Origin: Camarhynchus parvulus
Lineage: Eukaryota; Chordata; Aves; Passeriformes; Thraupidae
NCBI RefSeq assembly: GCF_901933205.1
Contig: NC_044590.1
Location: 5,347,501-5,411,500, forward strand
Direction: 5' to 3'
Length of the DNA stretch: 64,000 nucleotides
The notes under the pieces are model-generated. The model saw only the letters and a program-made list of their open reading frames with translations. It searched no databases and had not been told where the DNA came from. Of this stretch, positions 47,957 through 60,795 are shown piece after piece (the first letter of the stretch is position 1; every line of letters starts with the position of its first letter). A program made the position numbers and the translations under genes.

Positions 47957-49639
47957 AAACAAACAGCACTTGCTGTAATGCTCTCTGCCAGAGAAGCTCC
48001 TCCAGGACCCCTTCCTTGGCCTCTTCTCACTCCCCAAACTGCTGAGCTGGTGGCTCACAGTGGTGCCCACAGACCCAAACTTCTGCTGCCGGTTCATCCT
48101 GAGACCAACCTGGCAAAAACTTGGTGCAACAGCACCTGGATATAAAAATCAAATTTAATGGAGCAAAAATGGCTTTCTGTTGATCATTTGAGGCAGCATC
48201 TCCTCACTTTGCACTTGGATACTTCTGCCCTCCCAACACCAGCAGCTGCTGGTGAGGAGCACCAACATTTCAGGCACCTCTGAGCCCACCACCAGGGCAG
48301 GGAGCCCAGGTGAAACTGCTGGGGCTGAAACACATCCAGCCTCGCTGGTGAGCCCCTCTGCTGTGCTGCCTGCACCAAACTCCCGGAGTCAGACAGCACT
48401 CTGATGCTAATTAGCCTCATTGCACACACAGAGCACTCTGCCCTGAGTGATGCAGCCTTAATTGCTAATGACAGGGATGGGGTTTTTTTGTCCTTCTGTT
48501 ACAAGCACTGGTGATAGTGAATACACACCTTGGTGGGTATTTTCACCCACTGGACACTGCAGTTCTTCCCCCTCACCCTGTTCTGTTCTGTGCTGTTTGA
48601 GCCACTATTTCAGAGATCAGATTTTTTCCTGTTACAAAATGGGTACTGGCCATGCCAGTTTTTTGTGGGGATATGATGCACTCTCTAACAAACAGTATGT
48701 GCTTAAATCCCCTTTTCCCTTATGTACAAACCTCAGTCCATACTGGAAATGAAGCATTTGTGTTTCTGCACTTTTCAACCTGTTAAAATCACAGGGAAAT
48801 TTTACAGACAAGTGACTGCCCAGTGCAGCCATCAGGAAATGCTGTGTCTCACTTCTCAACCAATAACCACAGCTTTGGGACTTTTTCCAACACTTTGTCC
48901 TTCAGGGATGATGTTCCTATATGGCAGGTGAATATCGGACGCCTAAAATCCCCCAAAGCCCTCCCCTAAGGCTTTTTGCTGCTATAGCCACTCATGGTCT
49001 GTGTGCTGCTGCAGGAGGGCAAACCCCAGCGAGTGCTCAACTCAGAGTTTTGGCTCCAGCCCAGCCTTGCTAGAATTCAGACAGACTTTCCTGGTACTTG
49101 CAGTTTTCTTGGCCGTTTTTCCCTCTCCCACCACCCCACAGGATGGATTCCTCCTGCCCTAACAAGCCAGGAAAACCCCAGGGAACAGGCTAATGAGGTG
49201 TTGGGAGGGGTTTGTGCCTTTTGGTACCAGATCGGTACAACAAATCTACTTTTTATCTTTTAAAATACTGACTGATTTTCTCCCTTTTCAAGGCAAAAAC
49301 TATATCCACCCTTCTGACTAATCTTTATACCATGAGGCTGAATTGTCTGATCCTTTAGGCATAGGGTGTGAAGTCCCAGGTAAACCCAGGATTACAGCCA
49401 GGACCCCAACCCAGCACTGAGCTATGCAGCCTATCTCACACATCAGCTTGGGAAAGGGGCACGTTTCCTGAAATTAAAGCAAAAAAAAAAAAAACCAAGG
49501 AACTATACAAACCCTCTGGAGAAACTTCTGCTGAGCAAAGGTGATCTGTGCTGACATTGAGAATTGTTTGATTTACAACAACAGGGAGATAATATTTTGC
49601 TAAGCCTCCCTGTAATACAATGTGTGTCATTTTAAATTT
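47957..49639. other. Desert segment without recognised features
   Basis: Unique DNA with short frames; an A-run of 13 near 49481-49493. Nothing else seen. Confidence 0.6.
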
Positions 49640-50560
49640 CCCATTACACTGAGCAATCTAATAAATAAATGCCCCAACTGCAATAAACATGAATCATGCA
49701 GTGTGGAGAAGCTCTCAGCAGCCCTGGAACACATATCTTCTTCCTAATGGTCTTTGGAAGTCACCGATTAATTTGACTTTGAGCTGAGTGTTCCTGGAGC
49801 AGAGGAGCCTGGCTACTGCCAGGCAAGCGCCTGCAAGATGCTGGGTCAAACTCTGACGAGATTTAGTGACAAATCAGATTTGCAAATTAGGGCTGTGCTG
49901 CTCTGTAAAGGATACAGCTCAAGCCCAGTGATTAGCAAGTACATGGTCAAATAGAATTGACTACTGGGGTTTTTTCAGGGTTTTTTTTTCAATGCTGGAA
50001 AACAAAAGCAGTTGTTTTACATCCCACAGCAGTGAAAGCCACCTTCTGGGAACAAGAAGTTTGTGTCATGTGTCCCCTAATTTCTGTTGTTCATCTTTCA
50101 CTGGATTATGTGCACGTGAAGGTATTTCAGTTATCTCCTGCCTTCATGCCAATATATGTTAGAATTTGGGATGGAATTTAATATGAGTAATGTTAGGGGA
50201 AACAGGTCAGGGTTTCGGATTAACACCAATAACCATAATGAGAACAGATGCTTATATCCATCTGGAATGTAGATTTAATATGTTAAATTCATAGCTGAGT
50301 CCATGAAATGCAATCATCAGATGTTTACTGGTCCCAATTTAATGAGCGATTTTGGATTAAACAGGGGCCAAACAACAGGCCACCAATCTATATTAAATCT
50401 CTGCAAAATGAAAATTGCAAAGATTTACTTAGGGTCATTACACAAGAAAATTTAATCACAACCTCATCCATAATGTCACATCATCATCAGACTGATAATT
50501 GAAATGCCATGTGAGGGATTATGAATAACCCTCTGTTTATGAAGATAGCTTTCTGATTAT
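49640..50560. promoter_or_regulatory. Candidate conserved non-coding blocks
   Basis: Two A/T-rich unique blocks, about 49640-49940 (AGTCACCGATTAATTTGACT) and about 50180-50510 (CAATAACCATAATGAGAACA, ATCCATCTGGAATGTAGATT, repeated TTAAT motifs). They are separated by ordinary sequence. Regulatory role is inferred from composition only. Confidence 0.3.
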
Positions 50561-52520
50561 CTCTATGTCCTGTGAGTAACATAAAATATGATTTGTATTA
50601 ATGTACATGGGCCTTGCCTAAAAGAAACCCACTGGGGATCTGCAGAAAAAAAGTCTGAATGTTTTTACCTTCACTCTTCCTGACAGGAGATGTTGTTGAA
50701 TAACATTATTGCCACAATTTTAAAGCTGCATGGTGAGGTGAAGCCTTGAATATAGACTCAGGCTGTGTTTATGGCATCAGAGGGAGACAGAGCTTGCAAC
50801 ATCCCTGCAGCTGGGTGGGTGCTTATAAAGTATTCAGCGTGTGATTTTGGTAAGCAAACACTGATTTGTCTAGAATCAATATTAATTTTTCAGACTGTAT
50901 GTTCTCTAGGGCAAGAAATGTATCTCCCAGTATTTACCAAACACTTAAGTACATTTGGGATGTTAATAAGAACACACTTTTGATTTTGGCGTGTTGCAAA
51001 ATACTAAACTCTTGGATAACTGACAATTACATAACGGTGCGTTGTAATGGATTATACAACAGACCACAAAGAGCCAAATTTCTAATGGCACTTTGGTTTC
51101 AAAATTTCATCTGAATATTTATACAGTGTGTGTATAAAACTCTCTGCTCCAGCCCTGAAGGTGAATGCTCAGCTGAGATAATCCAGGAGCCACAGAGTGA
51201 GCAAAAGGCTCCTTTGGAGAACCAGTGCATGTGCTGCTGACACACCTGGGTTCCTACCACTCCTTGCTTCCAAATTTTCCTACCTACACAATCCAGCCAC
51301 TCAGGAGGTGATGCCCTACCCTGAGCTCCCCAGTGTCCCTGGGTGTGTCAGCTGCTCCCTGTGTGATGGCACTGTGACACCAGGGTGTTGGAGTGACCCA
51401 GACACTGTTAGCAGATCAGTGAGTGCCCAGCACAGCATTTGGGGTTTCTCAATCTCTGCCCCACAGCTGAGGTCTCAATTTCAGTAACTAAACCAGGCTC
51501 CCTCCTGCCAAACCCAGGGCAGGAGAAGGGATTAACTGAGCACCTCATCCCCAAAAATGTGGCTGCCTCCTCCTCCTCCAGTTGCCTGAGCTCAGTCTGA
51601 ACCTGCCCCACAACCTGGGGATCCAGCTCTGTGTGCAGCAAGATCAGAAGGCACATGGGAACATGTCTTTTCTCTGTCCAGGGCTGCATTCTGTGTCACC
51701 TCATTGTCAGTGATGCAAAACTGCTCACATCCAATGTATTTAATTGCCCTGCATAGGAATTAATCAGCCCCTTGGCCAGGGAATAATCAAATGCCCAGCT
51801 CAGGAACAAGAAAAGCCAAACAGAATAAAATCCTGAGTTTCCTGCCTGTCAGACAGAAGCCCACTGTGGTGCATCCAGACATTTGGATGTCCCAAGCAAA
51901 AGTCTGAGTTATTCCCACATCACACTTATTCATCCCAATTTTAAACAGCTTTAGCCTCCTCCTTGCCCACATGGCTAAGGTTTCCAGTGGATCTCAACCC
52001 ATGTTGAGCTTGAAAAACTTTTTCATTTACTTCTTAGCTGTGCCAGTCTGGGAATTACATGCCCTGTTGTACATAATTTGTTACCAAGAAAATTTGTGCT
52101 TCTTTCTGACTGCAGCAGGCATCAGAGAACTAGAAGTGGAAGGAGGCAGATTTTTGGCTCTAGTACATAACCAACACAATTAAATGCAGATAAAGAGGTG
52201 AGGCACATCCCTCCATGGACCAAAGTAAGGGACGATGTTATTTTAAATTAAATCCTTGTGATATTTCCGGCTGTCCAACCATTGAAACACCAAGGAAGAA
52301 ATCCCACGTGAATGGATTTTACTCAGGATGCCACATATCCAATGAAATGCACATTTAGCAGGCTCAGGGCACCTTCTCTCCCACGGGCTGATCCATAGGA
52401 GTGTCTCAGAGCGTGTTGCAATGCCAGGCAGTGCTTTGCTCCACTGGCAGATGTCCCCCTGTGACATTTACACCACGAGGTTCTAATCCTGCAATTACCC
52501 ATTAAGGAGACCATTATGAA
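50561..52520. other. Desert segment without recognised features
   Basis: Unique sequence with short frames on both strands and no family resemblance. Confidence 0.6.
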
Positions 52521-52589
52521 GGTGCCAACAGAGCCATCCCAGGGGGAGGATGGTGGCTTTGCTTGGTCCTTTCCTCTTTCCCAGCCCCA

Positions 52590-53100
52590 GGATGTCTCGC
52601 TGAACTTCAGCAGGCAGAAGGTGCTGGAGTGGGTTCAGCTCTGCTATGATGACAGGACGCTGTCGGCTCCTCTTCAATGGAGCAGTTGGGCTGATTGTTG
52701 CCTTCCTATTAGTGAGGGTAAGAAAATAATGAGTCATTATTAAAGGGTGCTGGCACGTGGGCAGAGCTCTGAGGTGCTGGGGAAGGGCCCAGTGCCGCCC
52801 CTGGCACAAGGACACAGCCACGCTCCGGAGCGCAGGGCTCGCGCAGCCACGGGAAAGGGGAAATGCAAATCCTGGGATGGGGACAAAGCTCCCGGTGTGT
52901 GGCGGGGCTGACATGGCAGAATGCTTTCCTGAATCCCATCCTGCAAAAGCCCTCATCTGAAGGTGACAGCAGCCACCAAATGGAGGTGTTAAAGAGAACT
53001 GACGCATCCGATAAACTCCAGCTGTCGCCTCCAGTCAGCGTCTCCTCTCCGTCCCCTGCCTGGGCCTCTTCTCTTGGCTAATAGCCCCAATGATTAAGAT
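52590..53100. promoter_or_regulatory. Candidate regulatory block with palindromic AP-1 site
   Basis: At 52725-52741 is a 17-bp palindrome AATAATGAGTCATTATT with a TGAGTCA core. Further right, 52960-53090 is a unique stretch with retained CpGs, a GATAA site (CGCATCCGATAAACTCC), CAGCTG, and CTAATAGCCCCAATGATTAAG. Function is inferred. Confidence 0.35.
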
Positions 53101-53839
53101 TGAAAACAGTTTTTTTCTTCTTTTGCTTTCAGCCTCAAAGGTTGATCTTTGGTTATTTTCCCTTTTCCTCTTTAACAGTCTTATTTATCAAGGAAGAGGC
53201 AACTGAAACCCAGGAAAAGTCAATGGTTTGCTGCAGGACCTGTTTTTCACTAGGAAAATTTTAACAGACCTTTAGAATGCTTTTCTGTAAGTCCCAGCTA
53301 AACACTGCTCCAGACCCTGTGCTCAGTACTTCCCTTTTTCTCTCCCAACTCCTGTATAAGAGTTCAGACTTGAAGCTTCTTTCCTTGCTGCAAAAAGTCG
53401 TATAAAACAGACCAGAGTACTCCAAGCCAAAGTTTCTGAGGTCATGCTCAGGTGTCTGAAATTTAGTCTGAAACAGATTATTTTTGCTTCCTTTTCTAGT
53501 TGAAAGTTCAGTGAGGTGATGAAGGGTGATCTGCAAACTACTGTGAACTACTACAGTGACCAAAATGTAATTGAATTTATAGTGTATTTTTTTTTAACTG
53601 TTTCATAGGGTGATTTTCTCATAGCTTAACCTTAGCCAAGGGAAAGGTGAGTTTGCAAAGAAAATCAGCAAAGAGTTAAAGGATGCTGCAGAAGCATTGG
53701 CTGCCAGTTCAGGTTACAAATACATTACCCACTAATCAGAGCTAAAAATGTTGTTGGGTATAAGGATTGCTGTGTAGCAGTTCTGAGTTGAGGTGAAAAG
53801 ATTAATTTGAAATCCCACCCTGGTACCCAATTTATTTAC

Positions 53840-53870
<31 letters not shown>

Positions 53871-54179
53871 GATCAATGCATCACTGTATCTCAGGAGGCT
53901 GTTTTATGCAGAGAAATAAAAATGTTCTAAATTAATTTCTACTCCTGTCTCAGGGGCACTGTGGAAAATTACCCAGTGGTAAGAAGAATGTCACTTACTA
54001 ACATCACACTGTGCCCAAGCAAAATGGTTGATGAATTAATGTAAATAACCCACAGTATTTTGCTTTACATCTCCACCATCAGTTAGAAATCTCATAAAGA
54101 GAATGAATCAATGAGAAAATGCAGATCTGATCCCTTGATAGGGTTTTTTTCAATAGTGGCTATTTTGAAAGAAACCCTC
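53101..54179. other. Desert segment with one microsatellite
   Basis: Unique A/T-rich DNA with a (TA)12 tract at 53841-53865. No gene seen. Confidence 0.6.
53841..53865. repeat. (TA)12 microsatellite
   Basis: About 12 uninterrupted TA units. Confidence 0.97.
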
Positions 54180-54640
54180 TGCTTACTTACATGAACAACA
54201 CACAGAAAAGAGTTAAAAGTGGCACATTATCTTTCCAGCGACATATTTAGCCAGTTATTCAGGCTATAATGAAGCTGTGTAATGAAGTCAATGTCCTTGA
54301 AAGTTCTTCATCAATTTTTTTCTCATCTGTCAGCATATCCACTTGCCGACACAATATTAATTAAACACAACATTTCCTGGAGTGTTGAAGTGAAGTCCCA
54401 TCACTGATAATGAACAGGTTTAGGAGAGTCACATCCCAACAAAATTACTTTTTAAACCAGCCTTATTAAGCAGAAAATTAGACCTAAATCACCCTACAAC
54501 ATCCTCATTAAAAGCCACTGATCCTTGGCTGCTTCTATGTTCTAACATCTTTAATTAGCAAACTGCTAGTCTATCTGCCATGATAAATGCTATTAATCTT
54601 ACCTTTCATTTGCTTTCTCTTAACCTATCGTTTGCCCACT
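54180..54640. promoter_or_regulatory. Candidate conserved non-coding block
   Basis: Repeat-free A/T-rich stretch with TTCCAGCGACATATTTAGCC, GGCTATAATGAAGC, CAATATTAATTAAACACAAC, CCTCATTAAAAGCC and CTTTAATTAGCAAACTGC. The density of ATTA-core sites resembles developmental enhancers. Alignment is needed. Confidence 0.35.
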
Positions 54641-55456
54641 TCAGGGAGACACAGGCTTCCAGCAGGACTCGTTTTACTGTGTTTAATGTCCTTGTAAGGA
54701 TGAAAAATGGGGCAGTCACGGGTTAAACGTGATGACTCTCTCCACCCCCGCTCCATCACTGAATTTCAGAATTTGTAGATATCTCGGGTGGCAGACTTGC
54801 TGTGTTTGAGGGAAAATTAAGAGCATTTTCCAGTGGATATGTATGGAATACTGTTGTCAAACTGTGGTAGTAAATCACAGTGCAACCGCAGTTCAGTGCC
54901 CTCTCTGCTGCCCTGCTTTAACCATGGAAGAGTTATGGACATCAATTAAAAAAAAACCTTCTGGGTGTCTGTGCAGGCTCCACCCAGGAAAAAGAAAAGC
55001 TTTAAAAGCACGAATGCATTTTAGAATTGCAGCTACCAAATCTACAACCTTTGAGGAGCCTTTACAAAGCGTGACAGCTTCACAGCCTCCTTAACATTTG
55101 CTCACAGAAGCTCCAGAATACATCAGGACAAATAACACACTGCATCAGGCCACTTTCACATGGCATTAGTCAGAGGCAAGTGCACAGTGCAGTGCCATAC
55201 TATGCATTTCAGAAATGCATTGCTGTTTGCCGCGTTCTCAGGTGCAAAATGCCATCTTGGATGTGCACTGCTGTTTTCCCAGTTTATAGCTGTGGAACTG
55301 GGGCTTTTCTCTCTGTTCATTCTGGCTGATTTTTGCAGTGTGTCTGAGCATCATCTTCTTACAGCAAATAACATCAACCATGTTCAGCTCGCAGCTCCTG
55401 GGCAACAGAGAAGTACAAATTTAACCTCCCTCAAATATCTTGTGATAAATTCAGTT
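54641..55456. other. Desert segment without recognised features
   Basis: Short frames only; the 177-aa frame at 55160-55693 runs from this DNA into the CR1 copy and is not a real gene. Confidence 0.6.
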
Positions 55457-55756
55457 TGCCTGGGGGTCAGTCTCTTCTCCCAAGTAACGAGTGATAGGAC
55501 AAGAGGAAACAGCCTCGAGTTGTGCCAGGAGAGGTTTAGATTGGATATTAGGAAAAACTTTCTCACAGAAAGGGTTGTCAAGCCCTGGCAAGGGCTGCCC
55601 AGAGCAGTGGTGGAGTCACCACCCCTGGAGGGATTTAAAAATGTGGTACTTTGTGCACGTGGTTTAGTGGTGGGCTTGGCAGTGCTGGGGTAATGCTTGG
55701 GTGGTGATCTTGGAGGGCTTTTCCAACCTAAACTATTCTAGGACTCTGTGACTCAA
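55457..55756 (+). mobile_element. CR1 LINE 3'-end fragment (best preserved copy)
   Basis: About 300 nt in sense order: AGTGATAGGACAAGAGGAAA, GAGAGGTTTAGATTGGATAT, TAGGAAAAACTTTCTCACAG, AGCAGTGGTGGAGTCACCAC, GTGGTTTAGTGGTGGGCTTG, GGTGATCTTGGAGGGCTTTT, CCAACCTAAACTATTCTAGG. It is the least diverged CR1 here and belongs to a different subfamily from the others. Confidence 0.92.
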
Positions 55757-58700
55757 TAAATCTTCCTAATGGGCCTCTGAGAGAGGCTCTGCCCTGGCTG
55801 AACACTCCAAGTCCCAGAGGCAGACACTGTCCACAACTTTCAACTTTCAGAGCTTAACTCTGATATTTGTCAGTGTAATTCACTCCATGTGCCCTTATTC
55901 ATTTATCTCTTTCATTGTTATCATCCCATATTATTTAGTGACCAGACTTGCCTCCCACAGATACACACACTTTCCCTTGGCAGCCTTAATGAAAACTGCT
56001 TTTAATTTCACATTGCCCTGGGTTATTCTGGCTGCTGATGGGCTGCTTCTTATTGGGGACAGATTATTCTAACTGCTAGGAAACCACGACCTTTTAAGCT
56101 TTCATTTCAAGTCCTAATTCTAGCACTAGGCTGTGAGGCAGAGGCTCCTCTCACTGTGTTCCTGCCCCTGAAAACCAGGCATCTATTCTGAGCTATCTGT
56201 GCAGCTTCTGCAGTCAATGCCAAGAGATAAGCATCCCCAGAAGGCGACTTGTCCACCTATTCTACAGTGACATGAATTACCCTTGGGAAGCTGTTATCTA
56301 TTATTCCTCAGGATGGAGACAGCCCAGGCTTAATTAGTTGTCTGACTTTTAGATGTTGAGTTAGGTACAATAATCTGACTCCCAGTGATTTTTTTCTTTT
56401 TTTTTTTTTTTTTTCCCATTCTGGAGCAGATGACTCATGATTCATATGCAAGGATTGTACTCATGAAGCTGTGCTTTTCTAATGAAACCCTTCTCTCACC
56501 CCCAATATGTTTCCATTATCTTGCCATCAGGAAATAATTTTTTCTCCTGCACATGAAGACACATGACATGCTCATTTACCCACACACGTGCGAAACCAGA
56601 TTAACTACTCCATAAATTAGTTAAAAGATTTTCCCAGAGAAAATGAAGAGGAAAGACATGTAATTTCCACTTCTCAGCTCCTGAATGAATGAAGACACTT
56701 TGTCTGCTCTGTACATGACTGTTTAGACAGACACTAGAAATCAAGATTTCTCAACTGTGATGGCCAAGTTTATGTGAAAAGACCTTCTCCAATCCACCCC
56801 AAGTTATTCATGTTTTTACCTCAAAATCAATGTCCACTGTGTTGGTGGTTTTTTCATATTTGGTTTAAACTCCAGCATCCTCTGTCTCCAAATTTGGGAT
56901 GTGCTTCTCCTGAATTTTAACAGCTGGACCAAATGAAACCCCAAACTTGGGGTAAAATCACATCTCAATGGAAAATGAGATCAGAATAAACTTCACTTCT
57001 AACTCAAAGAGAATGTTTCAGGTCAGCAGCTGGGATAATGTGGTGAATGAATCATAGGTCAGTGCAGCAAACTGGCTGAAAGTCATTAGAGAGTCATCAG
57101 AATATTTGTGAAGAAATAAATATCAGCCTTGGCCATGATGGGATGGGTTCTGGGGCATTCCTGCCTGAGCAAATACCCCTCACATTACTGCCAGGATGAG
57201 ACACTCTGTGCTGGCCAAGTCCCAACAAAACCCCAGCCCACAGCCCCTTAGAGCTTTCAGAAGTTTTTAGATTATAATAAAGCAAAAAAAAAGAGTGTTA
57301 GTCCTATTGCAGGACCTGATGGGAATGACACTCCAGTGCAAATGAGCAGAGACACACCTTTTTGTCTGGGCCAAATAAAATTTTTCCATGCCTTAGCTTG
57401 GTCACTTAGGTTGTCTCCTTTTAACTCCTTATGTCAGTTCCATTAATACCATTGGGTAGATGAAAATAGTTTTTTATTTCAGACACCTAGACCCAGCCAT
57501 TAAGAGTGTTTCAGGCAGCAGAACTCTGTGTGTGTTGAGGAACACAGGAAAACACAGCAAGGGCCAGGGAGTAGAAATGAAATATCAGAATCTGCCCAAA
57601 TAATGATGATCACAAAAGGTGAATTTCGTGACACCGACACGAGAAGATTCTCTGAAGCTGGGAGAGTGATGCTGGTGCACAATAAGTGTCAGAAATGGAT
57701 TAACTCCATGGCATGAGAACCAAAATCTGGGTGTCAGCCTGGGAGGGGAATTACAGGTGTGCACCAGGGCTGGTTCAAAACCAGAGGCTAAGGAGGGATG
57801 TGACTACACAAATATAAAAAATCCCTGTTAGAAGTGCCTGTTTCCCCGCAAAAAGAAGCACAAGGAGTTGCTCAGCCAGCGATAGCACCTCCTCCTCCCA
57901 CTGTGTACCAGCCCTGCCTCCTTCCTGGGGTTAGCAGCTTTGTGCAGGGCTCTCTCTGGGGCTGAGCCCGTGGCTCAAGCAGTGACAGAGACACAGAGAA
58001 AGCAGCAAAGGACAGCCCAGCAGTGACACTTCGCGTTACAGACTGGTGCTTTCCCAGAGCCAGGATCCAGGCTGTAATCTTTGCAGGGCAGGAGGAGAAG
58101 GGCAGGACATGGGAGCTCAGAGGACCAGAAAGATGCTTTTGGCAGCAAGGGCAAGTTTCTGTAGCAAAGCATTTCATAAACTCTGGCCCAGATTCTCCCT
58201 TATGACTTGACCAGGCTGAGTACAAGCCGAGGATTGGAGAACAAAGATGGCTTGGAGCCACCTTTCTGCTTCTCCACTCCCGAGCAGCTGGGGACTGGCT
58301 GGTCCCCAGGGTAGGTTCAAGTCGCCTCAGGCTGCTGTAGCAGCAGGAGACTGCTAGAAAATAGCCAAGATATAGCTATAGCTCCTTCCCAATTGGCTGT
58401 CACTGCTCCAGAAGGAACCAGGAGGTGACTTGGGCGACACCACTGCCACAACAGAGGGTTGATCATCCCAGGGACCCCGAGCGTGAGGAGGGAGAGAGAA
58501 AATGTCAGTGTGGATGCTGCCGGGGAGGCAGAGCAATGTGTGGCTTATCTAGGGAAGCAGGAAGCACAGATCATCTAAATTCAGATCTGGTGAGCCACTC
58601 TCTCCAGTCCCTGTGTGTCCACGGGCACATGCCTTGATCTTTTCTGTGCCTCAGGGCAAGGCAACTGGAGAAGGAAGTCGAAAGCAACAGAATTTCACTG

Positions 58701-60400
58701 AAATGATCAGATGCTGCTTCCAAATTGGATTTAACTCTAAAAGCCAAAACAAAGTAAATATCTACAGGCACGCACACTCAATGTGGTCAAAAATTAATTT
58801 ATCATGTATTTATATAGGAGTAAGTCTGTCTGCAGGTTGGATCAGAAATCCACCGAATCTACGAATTTACAGGGGAAAGAATTTGCAAGGATGAGAACTT
58901 CAACAAGTAATTGAAAACAGAAAGAAAAGGAAAAGCTCTTGCCTGACAGGGAATTTTGGGTTTGCTTTTGGTGAAATAAAATACAAGACCAACCCCAAGA
59001 ACCTACCCAGGAAAGAAACAGCAGAGACAAGGTGGTCTTTGTGCATTCTTACCCTCCAAAAAGTGTTTTTGTGGACTGCTACAAGTAAGCACCTGAAAGA
59101 GGAGTCAAGTCAGACAGGAATGAGCTCTCCTGTGCTGTGCAACCTCAAAGTACCAAGATTATTCTATACAGTGCCACATCCAATTGCAACAGGAACCATT
59201 AGGAGTAATAGAGCTCCTGTAACTAAAGTGTTTTCTGTCCTCAAATCTTCCAGGAAACCGACAGAGGCACGAGAGGGAAAAAGCCGAGGGGAGAAAACTT
59301 GTTAGAAGTAAAATTGTATTTTCTTGGACATTGGAAAGGATGTAAAACTGAGCCAGGGGCCTCCAAGTCAGCAGCCATTTTAACATTTTGTGAGAGATTT
59401 TCATCTTTTTCCCCTACAGCCTCAGTTCTGCTGTAAACACTGAGTGCACCCACTATGGCTGTCAGCTGGGGAGTTTGCTTTACACTGAAGCTGCCAGGAG
59501 ATAAAAAATACTTAAGGTAATGTAATTCTCAAATGGAAGGCATAAGGATTTCTTCATGACATCTGTGTGAAGAGTGCAAGATGTGAGATTTACTTTCAGC
59601 AAATCAATAAAAGTAGGATGGATGCATTTGGAAACCAGGGAAAGCAAAGCTGGTTCTCTGTCATTCTCACTGCAAAGCTGCCAGTGGCACAATGGGAAAC
59701 CAACATCCTGTACTGTCCCAAAGCATCACTTCTTTTTGTTAAGGATAAAATTAAAGGATGAAAAATATTATTCATGAGTTTGTTGGCTTGAACAGGCCAA
59801 AGCAATTTTTCAGGAGACCAGTGGTTTTCATGCAATGGCACTTCCTGTGCTACAGCCAAATGTTCTACAAAGTTTCATGAAAACATAATAAAATCATGCT
59901 GGTAAAGCAACCAAAAAATGACAGAATAAAAGACACAGAAGGTAAATAAATTGTAGCAACACTTATTCATGCAGGCACACATGAAGACACTACACATATG
60001 CACCAACATATGCATTTTATACTGACAAACATGCCCGCACACACAACCACATTCACCAGCACAACCTGATTTTGAAAGCGTTTTCTTCAACAATTGAATG
60101 GGTGCCCTTTGCTTGGAGGCAAACACAAGCACAATAAATCCCTTACTGGTAGCACTGAGGAGGAAGCATTACTGCAGACTCTGGAAAAGTTCAGCACTGG
60201 TAAATTCTGATGAACACCATTACTGTGATTACTGCTCGGGCACAGATATGCCCGCCTCATTGTCATTTCTTATACTACATCAAGCACAGGCTGGTGGGGA
60301 CCTAGTGCTGCTGTCGCCCAACTGAATGTGACCTTTTTTGGGTGACCGCGCTGCAGTGGGGGTTTTCCTCCTCCTCTGGGAAAGCGTGAATAAAAAAAAA
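55757..60400. other. Desert segment without recognised genes
   Basis: Unique DNA with short frames. A long T-run interrupted by one C lies at about 56391-56414. Nothing else recognisable. Confidence 0.6.
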
Positions 60401-60407
60401 AAAAAAA
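60391..60407. repeat. Poly(A) tract
   Basis: About 16 A residues, then GCAAGGCAAAAAAAAG. No retroelement body recognised upstream. Confidence 0.85.
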
Positions 60408-60429
60408 GCAAGGCAAAAAAAAGCAGACC

Positions 60430-60795
60430 AGAGGATGCAACGTAAGGTTTTAATAAGCCCAGAAATTAAATAGATGAGCTTTTAGCTTTTAAATGTCAGC
60501 GTTGTGGCTTCCCTGTCATTCGCGGGCGGAGAGGGAAGGGGCTGAATATCCTGGGATGTGGGGAGTTTTAAAGTGCATAATGATGGCGATAAAAATCCAT
60601 AATGTCAGTTGCCTTGTGGCAATCAACAACCATTTCACATTATGCTTGCATCTTAAGGTTTGCGGCCAAAAAACAGATTTGCCTGTGTCTCATTAAAATA
60701 ACGAATGCAGTCCGAATGGATCTGCAATGATTCACTGTACGTCACACTAAATCACAGCGCTCTTTGGAGCCAACTGACTATGGCCTCATTACTTT
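60430..60795. promoter_or_regulatory. Candidate conserved enhancer
   Basis: Unique block combining A/T-rich motifs (GGTTTTAATAAGCCC, GCATAATGATGGCGATAAAA, TCCATAATGTCAG, CATTAAAATAACG) with many retained CpGs (CATTCGCGGGCGGAG, TTGCGGCC, GTCCGAATGG). TTGCC and GGCAA form an NF1-like inverted repeat at 60609-60622; a CRE half-site TACGTCAC lies at 60738-60745. This is among the strongest conserved-element candidates in the window by eye. Confidence 0.45.

Noticed and set aside
52495..53007. 170-aa minus-strand frame
   Set aside because: No recognisable domain, no splice logic; it overlaps a candidate regulatory block.
55160..55693. 177-aa plus-strand frame
   Set aside because: Its second half is the non-coding 3' end of a CR1 element; the first half resembles nothing.
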